A stretch of DNA of 64,000 nt. It comes from Artemisia argyi (Eukaryota > Streptophyta > Magnoliopsida > Asterales > Asteraceae). The position numbers and the translations under genes were made by a program. Below, piece after piece: positions 55,924 to 64,000 of the stretch. The DNA is taken from contig CM060697.1 of the NCBI GenBank assembly GCA_030686995.1, forward strand, positions 41,506,959-41,570,958. The letters run 5' to 3'. The notes under the pieces were generated by a model. It was not told where the DNA came from. It ran no database searches and saw only the letters and a list, made by a program, of their open reading frames with translations. How positions within the stretch are numbered: position 1 is the stretch's first letter; every line of letters begins with the position of its first letter.

Positions 55924-58841
55924 TTTTTTTTTTTTTTGGGTAAAAGGGCTTAACCCTGGCAAATTGCATTAACCAAAAAAACGTTTAAGTACAACGGATG
56001 AGAGTGAATCTCTCATCTCGGCCCGTTACATGGGCAACTTACAAGCACCTAACAGCAACAACCAAACAAAAGACATAAGAAAGACATACCAATCCTATGA
56101 CCTACCAAACCAAAAACATTACTTTCTACCACGACCTAGGAGATTAATATCATACATGTCACAAAATTCAGCCAAGTGTCCTGGTAGATCATAAACTTGA
56201 GCAGCGTAATCATCAGACATAAAATCTTCAAGATCATCGCCGCCACCTCCTGAAGCAAGATAACTAGAAGTCACCGGCTCCAAAACCTCATCATCATCAC
56301 TATCCGAACAAACCACAGCCCCTACCTTAGTGAATGGATTAGTTAACTTAGTAGCAGCAATCGGAGGAGTAGAAGAAGAACTAGGCTTATTACTACCACT
56401 TGAATGAGATCCAACCTTGTCCGCTACCTTATTACTACCACTTGAACGTTCCAAATCAGACTCACCACTAGAAATACCGCTTGATGCACCACTCGAATGA
56501 GATCCTACCTTTTCCGCTACCGTATTACTAACACTAGGACGTTCCAAATCAGCCTCACCACTAGGGATACCATTTGATGCACTAGGAACATCATTCACAT
56601 CAGAATCTTGCGCATCAAGAACCCCAAACGCGTTAGACGTAGGCACAGACGAACCGCTTGAATTAGCCACTTTAGAAGAAGCAGCATCTTGAGTCTTATT
56701 CTTTGCAACATAAACTTTCTTTTTAGGAGCTAGTGTAGGCCCCTTACTCATATTAATACCACTTGACAACTTCTTACTTATACCTTTAGCTTTCCGATTC
56801 TGAACTTCCTTGAAACCATCATCGGTCTCTTCTAACGAAGTATTGGGAACAACATCAGCATCATAAGTACGGGCAGGCTCCTTGACACTCTTTGGACAAC
56901 CATTGCGGTCATGCCCAAACACATTACACCTTGAACAGTGAGGAGGCTTCCATTCATACTCAACCTTGATGCATGCAGAAATAATACCACTATCATCCTT
57001 CTTAGGTATAGCCATAGTAACCTCATGCTTTAATTCAGATTCGGAAGATATTTCCACTAACGCACGAGCATAGCTAATACGGCCCCAAGAATCAAAACAC
57101 ATTGAGCTTGTAAACGCGTCCAACATAATCGGTTTACCAACCTGAGTAGCAATCAAGCTCAAGCCATCTTCAGAATAAGCAAGCAATGGCACATTGTGCA
57201 ATTTGATCCACACGGGTAGTTTAGTAACCTCACTCTTAGTCAGCGACACATCAGGAGTCCATTTGGTAAGAATCAAAGGTGAACTACGAATAATCCAAGG
57301 ACCCCGTTGCATCACGTTATCAACACCCTCTTTAGAATCAAATTTAAAGAGGAAAACCCCATCATCATTTTTCATAACTTTCTTCAAACCAAACTTACCC
57401 CACGTATTAGTGACATAGTTTTGAACCAACGGAAAGGCAATATTCTTGCCAACAAAGAAACCAACAAGAGTATTGTCATAACGGTTCAAAACACCCTCCA
57501 TTGCAGCCTTTGGAAGAAAAGTATCATGGTTCTCAATGCGCACCTCATTAACCAAAGACCGAAAATTAACCTTCCTAGTTACCCTTTCCGGATTCACCAC
57601 ATTAGCAAAAGAAGTTTGACCACTCATATTAGCACTTGGGTTAAATCCTGAAACATTAGAACTATCACCCACGTTATTAGAACCGGCAACATTAGAACCA
57701 GCAACATAAGAACTATCACCACTAGCCTTTAAAACCTCCTCCACATTAGTACCATACTTCTGAGTTTTCATAGCCTCACTAAAACTAGAAGTAGATGTAG
57801 TAGTACTTTTCACATTTGTGCCACTCAAACCACCCGAACAGTTCAAAGACGAAGACGCCATATTAGCAATATCTCTATCAAGTTTATTCATAGCATCCTC
57901 AAAATGCTTATTCGCGTTAGCAATTAATTGCTCCACATTAGGCTGTGTAGAAGCATTAGGCTGTTCCGTAGCACTCGGCTGATCCGAAGCATTCAAATCA
58001 TCCATAACATTTTCCTTATTCACAAAATCAGCCACCTTTACCCCAATACTCCCATTCGAATCAGTAGCATCAAGTGAAACCGGCTTGACTTGTTCAATAG
58101 TCGAATTAGGAGTATGTGTATCCATCACATCAGATTGGACGAAAGTACCATCAACATCAATTGGAACCGACTCCTCTTGATGTGTTGCAACAACCCTAAC
58201 AGCTTTCCTAGGCTGAGTAACACCAGCGTCCTCAACCTCATCTCCTTTCAATCGTTTCATACGAGCATCTAACTCTCCAACATCAATACTAGGAGTGTTA
58301 GCAGCCTTCTTAGCAATTTTAGGACTCAAAAAACCCCTATTCATCTCTCAACAACCAGCAGGAAACCAAATAAACGAACAATAATCGAACAGCAAGAAGT
58401 ATACAAACCAAATAATGAAGATAAAACCCTAATCTAATCGATTAGGGTTTTTAGCGAGTGAATTCAAAAAATCAACCTCCCATCATCATGAACGTCAATC
58501 AGTAAAGAATAAGGATAAATAGATCACGATCAACAATAAATATAGTCCAAACAAACCGACTACAAAAGAAGTCGGTATATAAAAACCAACGATACCCAAA
58601 GAACCCTAAAATAGCGATCCAACAAAACCGACAGCAAACTAATTAAATTCACTCCTAATCTGGATTAGAATCAATAAGCACGAATGTAAATTAATCACTA
58701 GAACAGATTAGAGCAACACAACAAAGATTTAGGGTCGATTTGATGGAGGATTAGATGATGCGATTGATTTAGGGGTGTTAGGGTTTTAGTCGCTTTTTTC
58801 TCCAGAGAGATTAGGGTTTCGTTAGGATCACCCTTGTGTTT
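55924..58841 (-). mobile_element. ORF1-only LINE (HAL1-like), copy f (minus, 2.9 kb)
   Basis: A perfect 15-bp duplication GAAACTGAATTGGTT flanks it (55909-55923, 58842-58856). The order on the minus strand is a 5' UTR of about 500 bp with AACCCTAATCTCTCTGG near its start, one long ORF (58344-56119), and a 195-bp 3' UTR with the family stem-loop (56075-56100). The end is GCCCTTTTACCC and an A tail of about 16. No reverse transcriptase or endonuclease frame exists. Its 3' end and 5' block match the non-coding copies, so all belong to one mobilisation family. Confidence 0.9.
56119..58344 (-). CDS. LINE ORF1-type RNA-binding protein (DUF4283 plus zinc knuckle), intact
   Basis: 741 codons, uninterrupted. 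It has a Ser/Asn-rich N-terminal 240 residues. A DUF4283-like domain follows at about 270-425 (GFFVGKNIAFPLVQNYVTNT, MQRGPWIIRSSPLILTKWTP, LPVWIKLHNVPL). A CCHC knuckle CSRCNVFGHDRNGC lies at about 468-482 and a Lys-rich segment after it. A 28-residue tandem duplication (592-619 and 623-650) sits in a Ser/Gly-rich region. The acidic tail ends AEFCDMYDINLLGRGRK. Plant L1-type LINEs carry such an ORF1 upstream of an RT-bearing ORF2; ORF2 is absent. The expected role is binding of element RNA in cytoplasmic RNPs. The intact frame suggests recent insertion. Confidence 0.85.
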   Translation of the reverse strand: MNRGFLSPKIAKKAANTPSIDVGELDARMKRLKGDEVEDAGVTQPRKAVRVVATHQEESVPIDVDGTFVQSDVMDTHTPNSTIEQVKPVSLDATDSNGSIGVKVADFVNKENVMDDLNASDQPSATEQPNASTQPNVEQLIANANKHFEDAMNKLDRDIANMASSSLNCSGGLSGTNVKSTTTSTSSFSEAMKTQKYGTNVEEVLKASGDSSYVAGSNVAGSNNVGDSSNVSGFNPSANMSGQTSFANVVNPERVTRKVNFRSLVNEVRIENHDTFLPKAAMEGVLNRYDNTLVGFFVGKNIAFPLVQNYVTNTWGKFGLKKVMKNDDGVFLFKFDSKEGVDNVMQRGPWIIRSSPLILTKWTPDVSLTKSEVTKLPVWIKLHNVPLLAYSEDGLSLIATQVGKPIMLDAFTSSMCFDSWGRISYARALVEISSESELKHEVTMAIPKKDDSGIISACIKVEYEWKPPHCSRCNVFGHDRNGCPKSVKEPARTYDADVVPNTSLEETDDGFKEVQNRKAKGISKKLSSGINMSKGPTLAPKKKVYVAKNKTQDAASSKVANSSGSSVPTSNAFGVLDAQDSDVNDVPSASNGIPSGEADLERPSVSNTVAEKVGSHSSGASSGISSGESDLERSSGSNKVADKVGSHSSGSNKPSSSSTPPIAATKLTNPFTKVGAVVCSDSDDDEVLEPVTSSYLASGGGGDDLEDFMSDDYAAQVYDLPGHLAEFCDMYDINLLGRGRK

Positions 58842-61382
58842 GAAACTGAATTGGTTCTGCAAGTGATATGTGGACCATTGGTCCACATTGGTCTAGGTCT
58901 ATTATGAACAGTAGAAACACCCATCCTCTTGTCATGAAAATCACAATCTTTAATCAAATGCAATTTGCTACCACAAACAAAACACTTCTTCTTTCTAAAA
59001 GATTTATTAAAACTAGAAGATGTCTTATGAGACACAAAATTATTCAAACAACCACCAGAAATAGAATTGTTTTGTACTGAATGAAAGGAATTGTTTTTAA
59101 AAGAAGTAAATAACAAGTCTTCAGAAGAGGCTGTCTTTGAAATCACTTCATCGGCAGCAACTTCAGAGTCCACAGACTTGTAAGAAGACTTCACATATAG
59201 CTTTGTTGAGGACTTGGGTGAGCCTGACTTTGTCTTTGAGTCACAACTGGCATAACTACAGGTCTCTGAGCTTTTGTCCCTGAAAGAACAAGAGACACAT
59301 TCATTAGAATCATTACTAGAGGTACTTCTAGAGTCAGAGGAGTCATTGATCCTAATTCCAGTTGGAGTCTGTGACATTGGTAAGTCCAAATTATGGGATG
59401 TGGGCTTAGGGGTTCCTATGGGAGAGTCAGTGTTGTTAGTTTTACAAGTAAGATTTGGCAAGTCATTAGACTTTTTGCCATACAAATGGTGTGAACCATC
59501 AAAGTCAGAGGTTTTGGAGGTGGGCATGAATTCACCTCTAATATGTCCTGGTACAGCATGCATCTCACCTTCCTTTAAGAATTTGACAGGTGCAGATTTA
59601 TTGTTACTTTTCTTATCTAAATAATGATTTGCCTCTATACCTACATATTTCTTAAAACCTAAACCCAACTCAAAGGTAACAGACTGACATCCATACAAGT
59701 GACTAGCTAACTTATCACCTGAAATTAGCCAATCTTTATGCCTAGCAACTCCCTTATCCAACTTATCTTTCAAAACTTCTTTCTCAGACTCAATTCTAGC
59801 TTTTTCTTTTTCAGTAAATTTTAATTCATTGCTAGTTATCTCTAAATCTCTTTTTAAAACTCTTATCTTTTCCTCATAAGCCAATTGATTTTGTTGAAAC
59901 CACACTTTCTGTTTTTCCAAAGTTTTAACAGCTTCTTTGTAAGTTTGAGCTTCTATAAAGCTAGCATTATATTTTGGTTCCATATCATCATAAGCTTCTT
60001 TAAGAGTTTTATATTTAATATCACACACAAAAACACAATTAGATACCTGAGGAGATATTCCCATGAAGGCGAAATCAGCATCACAACTAGCCACGCAGGA
60101 GATTTGTTGAGGAGAACTACTTGATGCATCTTTAGATTCATGCTCATTCCAATCAACACAAGCATCTACAGCAGTGACCAAAGCCTTTGATTCTCCAGCC
60201 TCCAGCCTCCACCTCCTTCTTCTTGTAAGTTGAGTATCTGGTACTGTCTTCACCCTTCTTGGATTTGCACTCTCTTGCAAAATGCCCAATCTCTCCACAA
60301 GCATAGCACTTAACTTTTCTTCTATCAAAACGAGCTGCATCTCTTCCATTGACTTGGAGCTTTCTTCCAGCCTTTTGCTTAAATCTTCTAACTTTAAGAG
60401 ACCGCATTGCCATTTGCCACTTTAAGTCCAATTCTTCCATTGCCAGTTCATCAATCTGCTCAAAGTCCTCATAAGCTATTTGTTGTTGTTGATCAACTTC
60501 ATCAACAAATGAGTGAAGTACATCTTCCATCACATTGCTAACCTTTGGATGATTCTTTGGACTAGAATTTGTGAAAGATAATTTTGTAGTGCAAGGACTT
60601 GGACTAGGAGAATGTGGCATATAATTTGAAGGAGTGCTGATGAATACAGAGTGTGAAGGAGGTGCAGCATAAGAGGAGTGTCCTTTGATGTCAAGTTTCA
60701 AAGCCCTGAGTTTGTTGTACAAGTCATCAAACGAAAGATAATCCAAACCTCCTTTGGTTTTCCAGGATATGCTGACTTGTGACCATGAGGGAGGTAAGGC
60801 TCTTAGGAACTTGGAGTTAACCTCCTCATTGTCAGGTCTGGCCACAAGCTGATTCAACTGACTTAGAATCTTCTAAAACCTATCATAGCCTTTGTGAATG
60901 CCCTCCTCTTCAGTTATCCTGAATTCCTGAAATTCTTGCTTCAACATAGACTTTCTCATTCTCTTTGATTCTTCATTGCCTCGAAATCTTGCCTTTATAG
61001 CCAACCAAATTTCTCTTGGATCAGTCAGGTAATGAAAATCTCCCATGTGATCATCAGGAATTGCTTGAAGCAAGATAGTTCTTGCTTTGTTTTCCCTTTG
61101 TTCAGCAATTATCTCTTCAACAGAAGCAGCAGCAAAAATAGTCACGTTACCATTAGGGTCCTTTCCCTGCTTTTTAGGACTGCTTCCTCGTAAGATCACA
61201 TTCCATAAGTTGAAGTCTACACTGGCAATCCAGTTTTGCATCTTCATGGCCCAAATCTCATACTCATCCTTCCTGAGATAGGGAAACTTGGCGTTGCTGT
61301 TAGAGAAAGCAACCCGTTGGAGTTGTTGAGTGAGAGCATTGGCGTTTGTGAGAGTGACATCAGAAGCATCTCCATCAACCAT
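58842..61382 (-). pseudogene. gag: Copia-3 gag (minus arm), N-terminal part
   Basis: Starts at the minus-strand ATG at 61382 and matches the plus-arm Gag almost residue for residue. TAG near 60870 replaces the Gln of YDRFQKIL. A 7-bp tandem duplication (GGAGGCT, near 60205) shifts the frame after KKKEVEA. The next frame (from 60349) continues through the coiled-coil region and second knuckle CFVCGSKLHLIKDC to the insertion of copy f. The first knuckle CYACGEIGHFAREC is retained. The plus-arm frame shows what the undamaged gene looked like. Confidence 0.85.
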
Positions 61383-61438
61383 TGTTTCTGAATTGAAAAA
61401 GTGTTTGAGTGTGAGTTATATGACAGAGATTATCTTGT

Positions 61439-61451
61439 GGCTCTGATACCA
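61439..61451 (-). other. Copia-3 primer-binding site (minus arm)
   Basis: The minus strand reads TGGTATCAGAGCC, two bases inside the minus LTR. Confidence 0.9.
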
Positions 61452-61453
61452 CT

Positions 61454-61926
61454 TGTAGGATCTACACTTGATAGATCTCGAGCCAATAGATCGTTAGTCT
61501 ACTAATGTAATCACCAGCAAACTAAATAGATAATCTCTGTTAGCTTATACTTATTGCGGAATATAAATATAAACTTGTATGCTAAACTTTGACCCTCTAT
61601 AGATCAATATTATTCACTAATAATGTTTTTGAAACTCGTACGTAATACAATATCCTTGGGTTCCTTATATACTAGTGGAAACCTAAATTCTTCTACAAGA
61701 AACGTATACCCATAATACTCTAAAAGATATTCTACAAATCTTATCTATAAATAACTAACTTCTATCCACGGATTAACTATATCCGCAGTAACACTATTCT
61801 ACAGCAGGAACTATACTTCAGCAGTATCCAGTGTATGTGCTTCAGCAGGAACCTGTCAGTAGAATCTTCAGTAGTATCAAAATACTAACTTCACTAATTA
61901 ATTACATCTCTCTGCTAATCCTTACA
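61454..61926 (-). mobile_element. Copia-3 LTR of the minus arm (473 bp)
   Basis: On the minus strand it runs from TGTAAGGATTAGCAG (61926) to GATCCTACA (61454), followed by the PBS. It is preceded by CATAAGCGCG, the same bases that precede the truncated LTR start at 46876 in the plus arm. Confidence 0.85.
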
Positions 61927-61956
61927 CGCGCTTATGAGCTCATTGAACCTAGCATA
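61927..61956 (-). other. Stub of aORF-end sequence outside the minus LTR
   Basis: Thirty bases read on the minus strand as fragments GCTAGGTTCAATGA and GCTCATAAGCGCG. Both also occur in aORF near 45440 and in the arm junction. This indicates a deletion or template-switch scar. Confidence 0.5.
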
Positions 61957-62282
61957 TAGATAATCTGTGGATAGAAGTTAGTTATTTATATATAAGATTT
62001 GTAGAATATCTTTTAGAGTATTATGGTTATACGTTTCTTGTAGAAGAATTTAGGGTTTCCACTAGTATATAAGGAACCCAAGGATATTGTATTACGTACG
62101 ACTTTCAAAAACATTATTAGTGAATAATATCGATCCATAGAGGATCAAAGTTTAGCATACAAGTTTATATTTATATTCTGCAATAAGTATAAGCTAACAG
62201 AGATTGTCTATTAGTTTGCTGGTGATTACATTAGTAGACTAACGATCTATTGGCTCGAGATCTATCAAGTGTAGATCCTACA
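61957..62282 (+). mobile_element. 3' LTR remnant closing the Copia-3 composite (plus)
   Basis: The last 326 bp of the Copia-3 LTR in plus orientation, ending GATCCTACA. It differs from the matching part of the 5' LTR (34584-34909) at about eight positions by my count. It is followed by the TSD AACCC. Confidence 0.85.
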
Positions 62283-62285
62283 AAC

Positions 62286-62315
62286 CCTCTCCACATATGG
62301 AGAGGGGTATTTATA
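62286..62315 (-). promoter_or_regulatory. Copia-5 LTR TATA box with adjacent hairpin
   Basis: The minus strand has TATAAATA (62315-62308), immediately followed by CCCTCTCCATATGTGGAGAGGG (62307-62286), two perfect 8-bp arms around a 6-nt centre. If transcription starts shortly downstream, the hairpin lies in or next to the 5' end of the RNA. Confidence 0.55.
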
Positions 62316-62395
62316 GTTTCTTACAAAACGCCCCCTGCGGGCTGTGGATCAGGTGTACAGTGGGTAAGACCCGTCCTTCTTCCACGATGTTACTT
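62288..62395 (-). mobile_element. Copia-5 LTR, middle part (minus)
   Basis: Unique LTR sequence between the Copia-3 composite and copy g. It contains the TATA and hairpin region and ends in the 18-bp duplication shared with 63866-63883. Confidence 0.7.
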
Positions 62396-63865
62396 TTTTT
62401 TTGGGTAAAGGGGAGTAATCCTGCACCCGGTAAAATACATTAATCAAAAACGTTTAAGTACAATGGAAGAGAGTGAGTCTCTCATCGAAGTCCCTAAGGA
62501 CACTACCACTACCACTATATAAGAATGACAGACCATTCTTATAACTACCATATCTAAATACAACTAATGATGACTAGCAATAAAAATACAATACATAACA
62601 ACTCAAATAAAATTGAAGTCTTCTTAGTCATCCTAGCGATCCAGATCATAAACATGCGAACTTCCAGCTTCAACCAATTGCGTCTTCTATTAGTATTATG
62701 CAAGGCATAATCTAATAACCTAATAAGAGTGACTTCCGTAGCAAATAGAGTTGAAGCATAAACATGGTCTAAGCGACCCAACCTCCAGCATATCCGAGCT
62801 TGAAACAATCTTCCAATAAATCCGAGTGACACACAAGAAGATTACCATGATCAAGTCAATGCAAATATCCAAGGCAAATGCTAACCCACTAAACAGGTCG
62901 AGAATGATCAATCTTTATTAGACCCATACGAAAGCAACAAGGGGTTAACAAAACCTAACGACCAAAACCAAATCATCCGTACACAACACCACCAATTCGA
63001 ACAGCCAAGAAAAATGAGACATGAATCACTTGAAAGCTCTCAAACCATAGCATATTGTGCACACAATCATAGGGCTGAAAATGCCCTAACATCCAATACT
63101 ACATGATGAAAGTTCATGCAGAACCATCATAACGATCAAAACTAGGGTTTTTGAATAAGTTGCCCTAAAACTTAACTTCCATCTCTCTCTAACCCACTTC
63201 CATGGCAGCACCAACATGATAACACAAAAAACACCAAACAATCCGTTGAAACAGATTGACCTCCATGATAACCATATCCATGATCACAAACAATATAGAA
63301 TATACAAAACCCAAAAAGAGTTTCGTTAATCATGAAGCACAACAAACCCATACCAACGCATCATGTTAATATAGATAGATTCAGAAGCTTGAACATGCTA
63401 CGCTCACCATACAAGAAGATCGCAAAAAAAATAAACCCATGTAAACCATACGATCAACCAGCAACAATAAAACCCTAATCGCAAAAGAAAAATATATAGA
63501 GTCGATTTGAAAAATCCAAACCGACCTAAACAATAGACCCCAAGTGCGATCAGGCAACCCAATAGAGAAAACCCTAACCAATCAACGATTTAACCAAAAG
63601 TCGGTTTAAATCGTTTAAATCATTATAGAACAAATTTAGGGTTTCGATCATATGCATAGGGACAATTTAAAGATTAGAACAGATAGAAAACCCACCCTCC
63701 ACCCTAACAAACCAATTCTTTGTTGTTAATTCAGTAATCCCAATAGAGATTAAAGAAAAAACCAATCGACTAGGAAGAATTATGGCCGAATTTGATAGGG
63801 TGGTGGGGAGGGCAGAAATCGCCCCTAGTTGAGAGAGAAAATCGTATTTAGGGTTTTAAACTTGA
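62396..63865 (-). mobile_element. LINE-derived non-autonomous element, copy g (minus)
   Basis: An 18-bp duplication TCTTCCACGATGTTACTT flanks it (62378-62395, 63866-63883). The 3' end has CCCTTTACCC plus A tail and the stem-loop at 62518-62543. The 5' end has AAACCCTAAATACGATTTTC, then ACTAGGGGCGATTTCTGCC. 1,470 bp, non-coding, and close in sequence to copy a over the 3' 400 bp. Confidence 0.9.
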
Positions 63866-63991
63866 TCTTCCACGATGTTACTTAAACTAAACTAATATCT
63901 AACTAACTAATAAACTAACTACAAGCTATCTTAATGCTATTACATCATTTAGATGACCGAGTCTTTTATAGGAATATTTGTATTCCTAACA
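63866..63991 (-). mobile_element. Copia-5 LTR start (minus)
   Basis: On the minus strand the LTR begins TGTTAGGAATACAAATATTC at 63991. It is preceded by the purine tract GGGGGAGAT (64000-63992), the usual polypurine tract directly before a 3' LTR. The element body therefore lies right of the window. Confidence 0.75.
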
Positions 63992-64000
63992 ATCTCCCCC

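Larger units (their letters stand above)
34456..62282. mobile_element. Palindromic composite of two inverted Copia-3 elements (27.8 kb)
   Basis: The outer ends are a plus-oriented LTR (34456-34909) and the last 326 bp of a plus-oriented LTR (61957-62282), bounded by the 5-bp duplication AACCC. Inside are a plus arm (34456-about 46889) and a minus arm (about 46890-61926) with the same gene order read outwards-in, including its own minus LTR at 61454-61926. The first 170 or so Gag residues of the two arms are nearly identical. The minus arm lacks the 3' half of its aORF and a 3' LTR. Confidence 0.85.

Noticed and set aside
58400..58450. Telomere-like CCCTAAA motifs
   Set aside because: Single AAACCCTAA motifs recur in LINE leaders and LTRs (e.g. 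near 540, 31370 and 42340) but never in tandem; they are family sequence and not interstitial telomere DNA.
1..64000. CRISPR arrays, operons, Shine-Dalgarno sites
   Set aside because: Nothing of this kind is present; the sequence is plant nuclear DNA.

Overview
This is eukaryotic plant DNA, and I see no intact host gene in it. It is AT-rich and made almost wholly of nested retrotransposons. Primer-binding sites match plant initiator-Met tRNA (TGGTATCAGAGCC) and, approximately, plant Asp tRNA. One Ty1/copia family carries an extra downstream ORF, and one LTR family begins TGTAACACCCC or TGTAACAACCC with LTRs of about 3.3 kb. From memory I associate both with composite plants (Asteraceae, e.g. 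Tanacetum, Artemisia, Chrysanthemum); that assignment is inference, not a database result.

Layout. 1-3087: 3' portion of a long Ty3 chromovirus (Tekay/Del-like) LTR on +. 3088-about 5340: decayed 3' region of an Athila-like Ty3 element. About 5340-8803: start of a second chromovirus on -, with PBS and a full LTR of about 3.3 kb. 8804-10044: broken copia protease/integrase on - (Copia-1), cut on its left by the chromovirus LTR and on its right by Copia-2. 10045 to about 34.3 kb: Copia-2 (+), with LTR, PBS, gag and pol. Inside Copia-2 sit a complete 15.2-kb Athila-like element (12251-27433, TSD GACGA), a tRNA-type SINE (29042-29262) and a LINE-derived element (31336-33054). The Athila-like element itself holds a LINE-derived insertion in its 5' LTR and a 1.96-kb non-autonomous hAT element (23189-25143) with what looks like a captured ULP1 SUMO-protease gene fragment.

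From about 34.32 to 63.99 kb lies a minus-strand copia LTR (Copia-5) split by later insertions; its body continues to the right of the window. Inside this LTR, between two copies of AACCC, is a 27.8-kb composite (34456-62282). It is two inverted copies of one copia family (Copia-3), joined near 46.89 kb. Each arm has gag, pol, an antisense ORF with a SUMO-interaction-like N-terminus, and an extra sense ORF (aORF). The + arm gag (948 codons) and the - arm antisense ORF (144 codons) are open; most other frames carry stops, frameshifts or insertions.

Scattered through this are seven copies of a LINE-derived non-autonomous family. Six have target-site duplications of 15-18 bp, and all seven carry the same 26-nt stem-loop near the 3' end. 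One copy (55924-58841) holds an intact 741-codon ORF1-type protein and no reverse transcriptase, a plant counterpart in form to mammalian half-L1 (HAL1) elements. The points most worth following up are this family and its stem-loop, the palindromic copia composite, the antisense SIM-bearing ORF, and the hAT element with the ULP1 fragment.
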